Assembly: GCA_022009855.1 (NCBI GenBank)
Contig: CP091727.1
Location: 1,550,001-1,614,000, forward strand
From: Lentisphaeria bacterium
GTDB lineage: Bacteria > Verrucomicrobiota > Lentisphaeria > Victivallales > Victivallaceae
Direction of reading: 5' to 3'
DNA: 64,000 bases
A program made the position numbers and the translations under genes. This document shows positions 9,828-19,329 of the stretch, in pieces (position 1 is the first letter of the stretch; every line of letters starts with the position of its first letter). The notes under the pieces are model-generated. The model searched no databases. It worked only from the letters and a program-made list of their open reading frames with translations, and was not told where the DNA came from.

Positions 9828-10268
9828 GCGCGGAGAGCGCCGCGAGCGCATGTGAGAGGACTGCTTTGCGGAACGCAAAGCAGCAAGGGAGCGATTGCGA
9901 CGCAGTCGAACGGAGTCGAGCGGAGCCGCTCCGGCGATTGAGGAGTTGGCGGGCGAAGCCCGACAAGTAAGGCCCGCAGGGCCGCGTGCGGATTAGTATC
10001 AACCCGGTTTTGTTTTCTCACGGGCGAGGAGGTCTGGAGGGCGTCAGGCCCTCCAGCTCCCGCGAGCATCAAATTCTTGCGGAAGATCAAATAGCCACCT
10101 CCGCTCCGACCGCGTCCCGCAGAAATCGGAAGTTGCTGATCGGGCCGTGCTCCTCCCTTGCGAAGAGGTCTGGAGGGCGCCCGGCCCTCCAGCTCCCCGA
10201 GTATCAAATTCTCGCGGAAGTTCCGCATTTCGCCCTCATCCTGACCGCACACTGCGGAAGTCGGAACA
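9828..10268. repeat. dispersed GC-rich intergenic repeat, locus 2 (A, B, C, B, C)
   Basis: Module A at about 9838-10010 is nearly identical to that at 1262-1418. B stems lie at about 10027 (variant GGAGGGCGTCAGGCCCTCC) and 10162. C modules with CAGAAATCGGAA / GGAAGTCGGAA lie near 10125 and 10250. The order matches locus 1. No coding sequence is supported. Confidence 0.85.
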
Positions 10269-10408
10269 ATGTGCCTGCGGAAGACTTGTAAAGAGGAAAA
10301 GGCAAGTTATACTTATGCCTGAAATCTGTGGCGCAAGTGATTATGTTGCCAGAGGAGAGAGGTAACGTCAGGTATACTCAATGCAGTTCAGGAGCTTGTG
10401 AAAAAAAG

Positions 10409-10672
10409 ATGAGTATCTTGAGGAACAATTCATTTCGCTTGTTTGTTTTAATTGTATTATATATAGTGGGAATGGCATTAATCCCTCTGCTGTTATATCT
10501 TCCGCTCAAGTATCCGATATGTATCGTTGTATATATAGTCGGTTTCCCTTTGGCAATGATGCGCTATTATATCTTGTTTATTGATTTCATATCAAGAAAA
10601 GTTTTGAAAATAGAGCCTCGTTCCCGGCGCAAGAATGGTCAGTGCGGAGAGCGGAGTTACTCCGGCGATTGA
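10409..10672 (+). CDS. small membrane protein, C-terminus overrun by repeat
   Basis: Unrecognised. From ATG 10409 it has about 87 residues with two strongly hydrophobic segments (LFVLIVLYIVGMALIPLLL and ICIVVYIVGFPLAMMRYYIL). The last residues (NGQCGERSYSGD) are encoded by module A of the neighbouring dispersed repeat, so the natural C-terminus seems to have been replaced. A longer reading from GTG 10328 is possible. Function cannot be told. Confidence 0.45.
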   Translation: MSILRNNSFRLFVLIVLYIVGMALIPLLLYLPLKYPICIVVYIVGFPLAMMRYYILFIDFISRKVLKIEPRSRRKNGQCGERSYSGD

Positions 10673-10868
10673 GGAGTTGCCGGGCTGTGCCCGGCAATGT
10701 AAAGCCCGAGAGGGCCGCAAGCTGATTAGTATCAACCGACTTGGGCCTTCTCACAGGGGGGAGGTCTGGAGGGCGACCGGCCCTCCAGCTCCCATGAGCA
10801 TTATTCCTTACGGCAGTTTCGCATATCGCCCTAATCATGCCCGACCGCGCCCCTGCAGAAGTCGGTTC
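10636..10868. repeat. dispersed GC-rich intergenic repeat, locus 3 (shortened A, B, C)
   Basis: A partial module A (GGCGATTGAGGAGTTGCCGG onward), one B stem at about 10765-10798 (GGAGGGCGACCGGCCCTCC) and a C module ending GCAGAAGTCGG. It is more diverged than loci 1 and 2. Confidence 0.8.
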
Positions 10869-10960
10869 GCATGAAAATTTGCAATCCGAGCCAACCGGAT
10901 TATAGTAACCCGGGGACATGCCATTTTATTCAGGGGAAATATAAAAAGGATTCCTGGAGA

Positions 10961-11629
10961 ATGAAATTGTGGAAACAGTACTGGTTGTGGATTTTTCTGC
11001 TGGTTCCGGCGACATACTTGTTTCTCCGTCCGCTGCTGTTCCGACCGGAACTCCTGCAGCCGATCCTGCCGGATTCCTGGTATGACAGCTGGGAGGAGTT
11101 CGCAGTCATGCAGCTGAGTGGGCTGCTGGCTTTCGGGATGCTGTCTCTTGCGTTTCTTGTGTTGGGAATCGGTATTTTCAAGCTGTTTTCCGCAAAGGAC
11201 GAAACTTGGAAGAAAGTGGGAATCGCGGCTGGTTATTCCATCCTTGCCCTCTGGATTTTCTGGAGCGGAATGCTGTTCTGCAGCTGTGGCACTCGGGAGA
11301 GGTGCAGAAGAATCGCCTGTCAATCGAATCTGAAACAGATCGGCATCGCTCTGTATCTGTATGCCGAAGAGAATGGAGGAGCTTATCCGCCGAATCTGCG
11401 AACGCTCTCAACTGCGGAATATTTGACGGACGAGAGTGTCTATCGCTGCCCGAGCCAATGGGGTCGGGAGCCGGAATTTTCCGATTATCAATACCTGGGG
11501 AAGGGGAGGCTGCGCGACGAAGCGGTATTTCCGATTCTCCGCAATCTGCCCGGCAACCATCCGGGCAAATACTGCAGTGTCCTTTTTTTCGATGGATCTG
11601 TCCGTGCGGAGAAGGAAGGCGGCAATTGA
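10961..11629 (+). CDS. membrane protein with DUF1559/pseudopilin-like C-terminal domain
   Basis: The product is 222 residues. An N-terminal part carries three hydrophobic helices (LWIFLLVPATYLFL, LSGLLAFGMLSLAFLVLGIGIF, GYSILALWIFWSGMLF). It is followed by the extracytoplasmic domain seen in prepilin-like proteins of this phylum: RIACQSNLKQIGIALYLYAEENGG, YRCPSQ, and the final LFFDGSV (H-X9-DG-like). Start ATG 10961 follows AAAAGGA. Unlike normal prepilins there is no short leader with a G/F-T-L-I-E processing site, so the domain is anchored by a polytopic membrane part. Function unknown. Confidence 0.7.
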   Translation: MKLWKQYWLWIFLLVPATYLFLRPLLFRPELLQPILPDSWYDSWEEFAVMQLSGLLAFGMLSLAFLVLGIGIFKLFSAKDETWKKVGIAAGYSILALWIFWSGMLFCSCGTRERCRRIACQSNLKQIGIALYLYAEENGGAYPPNLRTLSTAEYLTDESVYRCPSQWGREPEFSDYQYLGKGRLRDEAVFPILRNLPGNHPGKYCSVLFFDGSVRAEKEGGN

Positions 11630-11730
11630 TCCGGCTGTCGGGAGTGCCGGGAAGGGAGTTTTTTTCGCTGTTCCAGGCAGGAAAAGTTTCGTTTTTTATG
11701 CACTGATTTTCTGCAAAATTTTTCTTTGTA

Positions 11731-11759
11731 TTGACAATGCACGCGCAATATGCTATAAT
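11731..11759 (+). promoter_or_regulatory. consensus sigma70 promoter of the IS-interrupted gene
   Basis: Perfect TTGACA and TATAAT boxes are separated by 17 bases. It reads toward the gene starting at 11923 that is split by the IS4-type element. Confidence 0.75.
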
Positions 11760-11765
11760 AAGCGC

Positions 11766-11821
11766 TTATGAAAAATTATGTTTTCCTATTGATATTCAAG
11801 TTATTAAATAATTTTTCATAA
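11766..11821. promoter_or_regulatory. 14-bp perfect inverted repeat at the transcription start
   Basis: TTATGAAAAATTAT (11766-11779) and its exact reverse complement (11808-11821) flank a 28-base loop that begins just after the -10 box. It could be an operator or a leader hairpin for the downstream interrupted gene. Confidence 0.55.
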
Positions 11822-12012
11822 TCGATGTATATTGCGTGAAAGAATTTTTTGTGCTGTAACATCTTAAAAGTTAACTGGATCAACATAAACTTCCGTTGTT
11901 GAATGAAGAAGGCGGTAGAAACATGGATGCAGACAAAAACATGAATGCGGTTTTGGAACAGACTTTGCAGGAGATCCATTCGACAATCTGGGGACGCTTT
12001 ATTGATAAAAAC

Positions 12013-13436
12013 CACTGCCGTCCCATACATCTTTGAAATTGTCATTTTGTCCTCCTGTTTGAGCTTGCGTTGATTGTTTTTAAATTACCCATTTCCGGTT
12101 TTTCCTTTTCGTTGAGTTGGATTATAGTTGTGCGAATCCTGGTAAATATGCCTGTTCCGGAGCGCCTCGCATACGGACAGAGTCAGATGCTGTCCCACAA
12201 CATCTGAGGACACTTCCCATATCCAGGCAGCGCCAGATGACTCCGCGCAAGGCAGTGAACAATCTTGTAAAAGTATGCTTCCATTCATTCTGCCATGCAA
12301 TAAATCGGAGTAAAATATATGTGAGAAGAGCCGTCCATATTTGCCAGCGCACCGCGTTCTCGTTGTAGCCAATGAAGTCTGAGAGTTGAAGAGTCTGCTT
12401 GATCTCCTTGAAGAAAACTTCAATGGCCCAGCGAGCCTTGTAGAGATCGCAAATAGAGCTTGCCGCCCAAATGAAGTTGTCGGTGATGAAGGTCATCCGT
12501 TTGGGCTTTCCGTCGACTTCTACGATTGCTTCGATCAGACGGAGAGTTTCAGGATACCAGACGGAAGTTCGTTGTCCGGTCAGTTTGATGACAACATCTC
12601 GAAGAATATTGAGCTTGGGTGCGCTGTGCTGTCCCACAACATCATACTTCATATTGTCCTTGGCGCGGGTGATCCAGAAAACGCCGCGTTGGGAAAGCCG
12701 CCAGAGGTGTTTGAAGTCGACATACGCCTTGTCAAAGATGACAATTTCACCTTCGTTGATTCCCACGCAAAGCGCCGGTGCTTCCGCCGAATCGTGAGTC
12801 CCGGCTGTTTTACAAGAATGAAATTCGGCAGAAAGGAACGCAAATCCAGACGCAAATGCATTTTCGCCGCCGCTTTCCGCCTGCGGTGTTTCGCCCAATC
12901 CAGACAGTTGGCGATCAGCTGAATCGTTGTCGAATCAACCACATGGATCATACGCTTGAAGCGTCTCGGCAACGCACAGTAGCGTCTGCCTTGAATCCGA
13001 AAGTTCGGACTGATCTCATTCAGATGAGCAAGAACTTCCCAGAACAGTTTTTCCGCCATGCCTGCGTCACGGTTCCGGTTCGCGTGGGACAGACCATTAC
13101 GGCTCGGGGGAACGCAATCCCGAATTTTGCTTACCAGACCGCAATGATTTCGAAGCGTATCGCAGATGTCGTTCAGCCCCAGGGCATGCGTCAGCTGTCC
13201 GAAGACCAGAGCCAGAACATGACTCGTCGGGCTGAACACCCGAGACTGCCTGTCTATTCCGAACTCATTGGCAAGTTTCGGAATCAAATTTCGCGGAATC
13301 AACTTGAAAATTTGCGATAATACGGTCATTTTATGCTTTGATGGTTTCATGGATGCTCCTTGTTTTTTTGCTGAAATATAAGTTGCATCCAGAACCATCA
13401 TCTTTCAACTTTTTCTTTTCCTATGGGATGGCTGTG
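12013..13436. mobile_element. IS4-type insertion sequence, copy A (1,424 bp)
   Basis: Termini CACTGCCGTCCCATA and, inverted, CACAGCCATCCCATA are imperfect inverted repeats. A 9-bp target duplication GATAAAAAC is seen at 12004-12012 and 13437-13445. Nearly the same sequence occurs at 35951-37378, and its left 188 bp at 31478-31665. Confidence 0.95.
12122..13350 (-). CDS. IS4-family transposase with DUF4372-like N-terminus (copy A, frameshifted)
   Basis: The reconstructed protein is about 409 residues. Start ATG 13350 follows AAGGAG. DDE residues are visible in VVDSTTIQL and IFDKAYVDF, and the IS4 Y-R-E-K signature is YKARWAIEVFFKEIKQ. A T is missing in the run near 12808 compared with copy B, splitting it into two frames. 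This copy is correct at the G-run near 13108, where copy B is broken. Confidence 0.92.
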
Positions 13437-13654
13437 GATAAAAACAACATTATGCTTGATTACACCGATCCGGAAGGAAAAATTTCTCTTCCGAGATTCC
13501 ATGGAGCAAATTGCATTACGCCGGTCTTTTTTTTTGCAGAAAACGCGATTTGGGAATGGAAACAAAACCATAGCCGGGTTTCAAACTCCAGCTCAGACAG
13601 CACTGTTTGCCTGTAGCCACATGCCGGAGAAGCCGGCAGCCAGCTTCGGCCTTT

Positions 13655-13772
13655 TCACGGGCGCAAGAGGTCTGGAGGGCGCCCGGCCCTCCAGCTCCCT
13701 CGAGCGTCAAGTTCTTGCGGAAGTTCAGCATCCCGCCTCCAGCCGATCGCGTACCACAGAAGTCGGAATCAG
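13655..13772. repeat. dispersed GC-rich intergenic repeat, locus 4 (B and C only)
   Basis: One B stem with GGAGGGCGCCCGGCCCTCC (about 13673-13700) and one C module with CCACAGAAGTCGGAAT (about 13753). Module A is absent. This is the last copy; none is seen to the right of 13.8 kb. Confidence 0.85.
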
Positions 13773-13924
13773 TTGTCGCGGGGGAAGATTTGTAATCGAC
13801 AGCCCGGGGGTATAGTATTTCAAGGATCTGGAATTTTCCGGAGAAAACGATTCTCGCTCTGCTGTTTCTGCAAGAGGCAATCGTTGTTCGGGCGCTCTGA
13901 TAAGGAAGGATTTGTGGAGAAAAA

Positions 13925-14848
13925 ATGAAAAGGGGCATATTGTTTTATCTGTTGGCTTTTTCGGCAGCATGCCTGACCGGCGGGGAACTGGTGCCGTTGC
14001 AGCAGTACCGGAAGTCGGTCTTCCGAATCAATCCTGTTCCGGATCGGTATCTGTTCGAGGCGACCGCCATATTGGCCGCATCGGAGTTCTTCAAGGGGGA
14101 CGAGAAGGGTTTTCAGAATCGGTTCAGTCAATTGCCGGTGATGGAACAGTATCATGCCGCTTATGTTCTGTCGGCATGGAAGGATGACGACCGGATGCGT
14201 GAAGTTTTCATTCCGGTGTATAACGCCATCCGCAGGCGGCTGAAAGAGAAGGATTTCGATGCGGAGCTGAGCGAGCGGTTCGCGCGTGTCTGGAGAAATT
14301 TCATACAGGATCTGGAAATCGATCCTGACAGGACGGGCGAATTCTATGAATATGCCCGCCGGGCGGTCGCTTCGTGCCGGAGTGACGCGCCGGAGAACGA
14401 GCAGTTGTATCTTGCTCAAATGCTCTCCATTGCAAGTTATAGAAGGCTCGAGCATGTCGGGGCGGCGGAGAGAGATGAAATCGTAAAATTCGTAACGGAC
14501 ATGATCAACCGGACAACGTCGAATCAGGTCAAGACAAGGCTCACTTACGATTTTATCCACTACATGAAGAAGGGACAGCTGGAAGCGTTGAATACAACAG
14601 AATATGCTCTGCTTCTGGCGCTGCCCAAACTCCTCCACTACGGCAGGTTCCCGGAATTTGCCGGAATATATTGCGAACTTTTCAAAAAGGGGAAGGAGTA
14701 TGTTCCGGAGAACGAGATTCTGGAGGAACTGCAAAGATATTTTCCCGGGGAAAAATGGAACTCTCCACAGGAAGCCGTCGAAGTTGTCGATAAGAACCGC
14801 GCTTCTTTCGTGTTTGATGAGGGAAGCAGATGGTACATCAGGAGGTAG
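13925..14848 (+). CDS. secreted helical protein of unknown function
   Basis: The product is 307 residues. An N-terminal signal peptide (MKRGILFYLLAFSAACLTGG) could be cleaved by signal peptidase I; SAAC is a weak lipobox alternative. The rest is rich in charged amphipathic helices (FSQLPVMEQYHAAYVLSAW; LEALNTTEYALLLALPKLL) and may be a repeat-type alpha solenoid. No family is recognised. It is a single gene lying between the last dispersed repeat and the integrative element boundary. Confidence 0.65.
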   Translation: MKRGILFYLLAFSAACLTGGELVPLQQYRKSVFRINPVPDRYLFEATAILAASEFFKGDEKGFQNRFSQLPVMEQYHAAYVLSAWKDDDRMREVFIPVYNAIRRRLKEKDFDAELSERFARVWRNFIQDLEIDPDRTGEFYEYARRAVASCRSDAPENEQLYLAQMLSIASYRRLEHVGAAERDEIVKFVTDMINRTTSNQVKTRLTYDFIHYMKKGQLEALNTTEYALLLALPKLLHYGRFPEFAGIYCELFKKGKEYVPENEILEELQRYFPGEKWNSPQEAVEVVDKNRASFVFDEGSRWYIRR

Positions 14849-15002
14849 CCCGTTGTCGAGCGCAGGAAGCGGAAAGTGCTGCAGGCGTCTGCCGGCGGCC
14901 GGCCGACATGAGGAAATGGCACAGTATGTCATAAGACAGATGGACCGGTGTTTCCGGAGAGGGAAAGCCGTAGAGGAGGCCAGTTCTGTTGCCGTATGAG
15001 TT

Positions 15003-15026
15003 TTCCGGCGGGAAGGCCGTTTTTGT
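15003..15026 (+). terminator. weak terminator-like hairpin
   Basis: CGGC-GGGAAG-GCCG is followed by five T residues, about 155 bases after the secreted-protein gene. The stem is short. Confidence 0.35.
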
Positions 15027-15101
15027 CGCCATTCGGTAATTTTTACGCTGAAACTGGAAGACGTGACAGCGACATATTTACGAAACCTGTTGAACGTAAA
15101 G

Positions 15102-15127
15102 TGGCATCCCCAATGGGATGAGAACCC
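15102..15127 (-). other. attL: degenerate copy of the tRNA-Glu 3' end
   Basis: TGGCATCCCCA is identical to the CCA-bearing acceptor end at 44070. The following bases (ATGGGATGAGAACCC versus TCGGGATTCGAACCC) differ at four positions. No D-arm or anticodon arm is present, so it is not a tRNA gene. Confidence 0.75.
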
Positions 15128-15199
15128 TCTTCTTCAATTCTCCCTCAAAAATTTCTTTTTACGGCTGTTTTTCCTGTTTTCAGGTCCCAAAATCCCGCA

Positions 15200-15231
15200 A
15201 TTGTGACCCATTTGTGCCCCATTTGTGCCCC
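15200..15231. repeat. left arm-type integrase sites
   Basis: ATTGTGACCC and then two tandem ATTTGTGCCCC units with an 11-bp period. They match the TTTGTGACCCC / AAATGTGACCCC units at 43969-44005 inside the other border. Confidence 0.65.
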
Positions 15232-15239
15232 AGAAAGGA

Positions 15240-15850
15240 GCCTGCTATACCTATAAAGTACCTGTTATGGTTGGATTTTGACAGAGGATTTCCAAACTTT
15301 TTTTCAACTTTTTCAAGCTAATAACACATCTCCATTCTTTCGATTAAGGAGTAAATTTCCTTGTACTTGCTGAATATGGAAAGAAAAGGATTGGCTCATT
15401 ATCAGACAGAGTGAGATAGCTTGTAATACCATGGAGAAATCTCAGAAAAGTTGCCCTTGTCGTAAAAAGTCTTGGTTCGTTCAAGTTTATCCGTTTCTGT
15501 CCGCATTGAAGTGGATTGTCTGCTTCCAGAATCGCTATTAGCGAGGCAGGGATCACACGGTTTCAGCTTTCGCCCCCCTTTCCATTCAAGGAAATATATC
15601 AACTTCTTCCTGATATTGTGGCGAGGCTTCTCTAAAAACCTTTTGGTATTTATCAATTATGTATGCAATCTCTGCACATTGCATACTCCATATATACTAC
15701 TTTATTCCAATATACCTCACCACCTCACCACAGAATATTTATAATTGATTAAATATAAGGATATTAACTATGTGGCGTGGTTGTGTGGGAGGTATGGTGT
15801 GCTTCGATAGGGAAAGGGAAAGTTTGCCTATTTTCTGCATATTTCAGATG
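15240..15850. other. non-coding end of the element
   Basis: About 600 AT-rich bases. No frame with a family pattern or good start is seen. A TATGCAATCTCTGCACATTGCATA stretch near 15661 contains near-palindromic TGCAAT/ATTGCA motifs related to the repeats at 15858-15918. Confidence 0.5.
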
Positions 15851-15857
15851 TTTGACC

Positions 15858-15918
15858 TGTGTAATCATTGTAAAAATGTGCAGTTGAGCAAGTGTGCAAT
15901 TCGAGAAAAGTGTGCAAT
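15858..15918. repeat. short direct repeats TGTGCAAT
   Basis: TGTGTAAT, TGTGCAGT, TGTGCAAT and TGTGCAAT begin at 15858, 15877, 15893 and 15911, all in one orientation and 16-19 bases apart. They lie just past the terminator of the primase-ATPase gene. Iteron-like; role as origin is inference. Confidence 0.5.
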
Positions 15919-15924
15919 CTTCAG

Positions 15925-15958
15925 TAAAAAAGCTCCGGCCTTTTGGTTGACCGGAGCT
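15925..15958 (-). terminator. rho-independent terminator of the primase operon
   Basis: On the minus strand an 8-bp stem AGCTCCGG / CCGGAGCT with a 12-base loop is followed by six T residues. It begins 8 bases after the primase-ATPase stop. Confidence 0.85.
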
Positions 15959-15965
15959 GAACTGT

Positions 15966-18533
15966 TTATCTGTTTTTGGAGTGATGGTATATCGGGTACG
16001 ATGTACTCCCCCCTATGACTTTTTCCTGAATCTCGTAGTCCTTTTGTAGATATACCAGACTTCTTATAAACAGGCTGGAGAATTTTTGATTGGAATAATA
16101 GGCGAAATCAGAATTAAATTCTGCCAATCGCTTTCTTATGTCATCTGTATAACCTTCTAAACTGCCAGAATGATAAGGGTGGGAAAAGTAGCTGGCCAAG
16201 GCTGCGGCAAGCGCATTGTTTTCCAGAACAATATCCATTCTGTTTTGCTGATTCTTCAGAATCGCAGATTTCATGAATTCTTCTTCCTTTAATACGCGCC
16301 CTAATTTTACGGCGAGTTCCCCAATCATTGTGACGCAAGCCTAAATTTTCCATTACACGAACCTTATCGGCAAGGACCTGTTGCAACAGGCGGCAGATCA
16401 TGGAAAGTGAGGCATTGCGATGGATCAGGATTTCTTTTTTCAGTTCAGAATCCAAATCCCGTTCCTCTCTCGTTTCACGTGTGTTCATGCGCACCACCAG
16501 CAAACGGGCATTGCAGCCGGGATCGCTGGCAAAATATGGTTTCACACTGTTGATAACCAGTGCCGCATCCCCCGGAACTCAACCTGTTCTTTGTCGGAGT
16601 AAAGTTTCCGTTTTCTGATGACTTCACCGGTGGAATACTTTGCCAAGGTATCGGGCAGCCATTTATAGACGGTATCCACATTATCCATTAATGCAATCCC
16701 TCCCTTGTCCACACCGATGCCAAAGTTATCCAACCCTTTATTTTCATCCTGCAACGGCTGAATGTCCCAAGCCGGAATACCCCCATAACCAAGCTGCTCC
16801 TTTGGAAATCTTTGTCTTACCGGAACCCGGCTCACCTACGATACAGAGAATCGGCTTATTTTCCGGAGCAAATGGCAGGAGGATTGTCCACGCCAAAGTA
16901 ATGCTTTTCTCTTCTGTGGTGCGAATAGTCGCATCTTTCCACAGTTGATTCTTCCAGAAATTATAGTTCTCTTCCGTATATGTCCAGTCTTCCAGAACCG
17001 CTTCCGGCAGGAAAATCACCTGATCGGTTCCATTTGGAACGACCTTGATCCCATCAGCGGTGATACGTACCATTTCATGATCATTGCAGGAAATGTAGAT
17101 CGCATCCTGCGTGGAATGCCAATATTTCCTCGGCGTAACCACTGGTATGTCTTCTGATGCCAGTAGATCATTCTCTAGATAGCTGAAAAGCCGAATGAAT
17201 TTCTGATCATTGGTCGGCAATCCCAGTTCTCTGGATAACTGCGCCAGAAAGATTTTATTGTGGATTGGCCGCACAATGTGAGTCGTGTGATCCAGATAGA
17301 GTAACTCGATGGAATCGCGTAACATTTCTACTTTCAGAAATGAACCGCGCGATTTCAGATGAGCGGATGTCGCGGCATGAAGCGCTCGGTTTTTCTCAAC
17401 CTCAGTCATCTTGCTGGCACATAGCGCCGGAACCAGCTCGAACAAAGTATTTGTCGCAGCTGCTTCCGGAGCAATTCCATAAAGCAATTTCAGCAGTTCT
17501 TCCGGACTCATGGGAACAACGTTCGGATTCAGGTAAAGTAATTCCTGCCGAACTTCTCCGCGCAGCGCCATCGGCATTCTGCTTAACCGGGAGGGATTCT
17601 TATTTGCCGGATCGGCTCCCATTTTACAGAAGACCGGATACACTCTCCCTTCGATTTCCCGCTTCCATGTTGCTGCATCAGGAACATTTACCCGAAACAG
17701 GGCATGGATTGACTTGGAACCGCTGTACGTCAGAGATACGATCGGCACCCCTTTGTCCAGCATCTCCAGCCAGAAACCAGCCTGTTTTTCCAACTCCTGG
17801 CTGAGAAATAGCGGATCAGCCAGAGCTTTTTCTTTATCTTCAACATCGAACTCAACCAGCATATGACGATAGAATGCGACATTCTTATCGCTGCGGGTGG
17901 TATCAGGAGTGAACGGATTGATCGTAATGTATTCTCCAAGAGAATCCAAACGATTCAGATAACTGCGTACCTGACAGGGATGATTGTTTTTTACCCCGCC
18001 GATACAGATAAATTCGTCTTCCTGAAAAAGTGTTTTCAGAAACGCTTCCGCATCCTTGGCCGAACCAGTCAACGAATGAGGGCTGCGGGCTTTTAATGTT
18101 TCAAAAGTTACCGCTTTGTTTGTGTCCGGCATCACAACTGGTACAGGAACTCCGGTTGTGATCGTCTGAGGCGCAGGATGAATCTGTTGCAGAGGAAAGC
18201 CTTTTTCCCGTGATTCTTTAGTCCGTTCGATGGCGCGGTCAATTTCCGCCTCCGTAATCGGATCCCCGGGCGGTTGATCTGCGGGAGTTTCAGCAGGTCA
18301 GCTTTGATGGTACCATAATCTATATTCAAGTTCAGGGCGTTATGAATATGAGTCATCAGGTACTGATTGCGATTGTTCTCCGGGAAGTCCGCCAGTAATT
18401 TCTGGTAAGAAGCCTGTTGTTGTGCTATATTATTAGTAGTAGAGTATTTGGCTCTTAATATATCCAGCCGGGACAAGCCACTCCCGGCTGTTTCCTTGTG
18501 TAAACTCAAGGGAAGCGTTGCCAAATCCAGCAT
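15966..18533 (-). CDS. AEP-type primase fused to a replicative ATPase (several frameshifts)
   Basis: The reconstructed product is about 850 residues. The primase-polymerase domain shows the metal motif MLVEFDVED, then SLTYSGSKSIHALF and DPANKNPSRLSRMP, as in archaeo-eukaryotic primases. The C-terminal ATPase has Walker A CIVGEPGSGKTK, Walker B-like GIALMDNVD and a winged-helix-like end. Frame breaks lie at the CCCGGGG near 18275, and near 16815, 16545 and 16325. The junction near 18275 joins LPQINRPG to DPITEAEIDRAIERTKE. It overlaps the Xis-like gene by close spacing and shares its promoter. It would start and unwind DNA for replication of the excised element. Confidence 0.75.
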
Positions 18534-18535
18534 AC

Positions 18536-18763
18536 TCAGCCCTCCTTCCCATACTTGCCGATAAATTCATTCACTTCCGAAATACGGAATCTCTTTTGAC
18601 CTCCGACCTGATACGTGGGCAGGCCGTCCTTTCGCAGTTTCATCAATGTTGAAATGCTGATGCCGAGGTATTCACATACCTCCTGCCGGGTGACATACGG
18701 TTCTCCGTACAGTTCTCTCTTTGCCCAGTCGGGGCAAACCATATTTGATTTTCGTTGGGGCAT
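18536..18763 (-). CDS. excisionase/AlpA-like helix-turn-helix protein
   Basis: The product is 75 residues with one MerR-like winged HTH of the excisionase type: YVTRQEVCEYLGISISTLMKL followed by LPTYQVGGQKRFRISEVNEFI. Start ATG 18763 follows AGGAGG. It is the first gene of the primase operon; its stop precedes the primase start by 2 bases. Such proteins bend att DNA or regulate the integrase. Confidence 0.85.
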   Translation of the reverse strand: MPQRKSNMVCPDWAKRELYGEPYVTRQEVCEYLGISISTLMKLRKDGLPTYQVGGQKRFRISEVNEFIGKYGKEG

Positions 18764-18967
18764 AATGCCTCCTAAGATAAAATATTAGCCGGTATCCCCG
18801 CGCACGATTCCTCGGAACCATGCTGTCAACGGTTCGTGTATCCGGATTGAATCAGGATAAAGTTGCTGTTGCAAAGAACGTGAACGCCAGTACCTGTATA
18901 CGGCTCCACGCAAGAGCGATGTCTTGTTTTTGATGAGAAGAATACTTCTGTTTCTTCGATAAAACTT

Positions 18968-18996
18968 AATATAAGCAGTGATGCGTAAAATGTCAA
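18968..18996 (-). promoter_or_regulatory. sigma70 promoter of the Xis-primase operon
   Basis: On the minus strand TTGACA and TATATT have a 17-base spacer. The leader to the first gene is about 200 bases. Confidence 0.7.
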
Positions 18997-19329
18997 GAGG
19001 ATGCAAAACAGAGCTGTTTTTACAACGAGAAAACGTTATCAATAATGAATCATGAATGCAAAACATGAACATGGCCTATTTGATATAAAATCTATATCTT
19101 ATTTAAATTCATTATGTTATGACGTAAACGGCGCAAGATGTTCATAGATTCTCAATAAGATCGCTATTACCGTAAAGAGATTGGGCTTGTATTTTTTTCA
19201 AAAGTATGCTGTGGCCGGTGAATACTGAAAAATCCTAAAATCTCACGGCGGAGCTTGAATTATCGCCTGCGTCAAGGTATTCTTTTTGGCGGAAAAGGTT
19301 TTCAACCACCAAGGGGAGGATACCGGGGG
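18997..19329. other. divergent intergenic region
   Basis: AT-rich leader between the Xis operon and the plus-strand gene at 19330. Apart from the ribosome-binding site GGGGAGG before 19330, no feature is seen. Confidence 0.5.

Larger units (their letters stand above)
11923..13615 (+). pseudogene. gene interrupted by the IS4-type element, product unrecognised
   Basis: The first part (11923-12012) encodes MDADKNMNAVLEQTLQEIHS...WGRFIDKN. After the IS and the second copy of the 9-bp target duplication, the frame resumes exactly with NIMLDYTDPEGKISLP (from 13446) and ends at 13615. It has a strong promoter and an inverted repeat upstream. The tail runs into the dispersed repeat at 13.66 kb, so the gene is also short at its 3' end. 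The fragment resembles the N-terminus of glycan-metabolism proteins of this phylum, but no family is claimed. Confidence 0.6.

Noticed and set aside
12386..13320. Plus-strand frames within IS4 copy A (also in copy B)
   Set aside because: Antisense to the transposase and repeated identically in both copies.
15102..15127. Possible second tRNA-Glu gene
   Set aside because: Only the acceptor/T-arm part is present; no anticodon or D arm, so it is an att copy.
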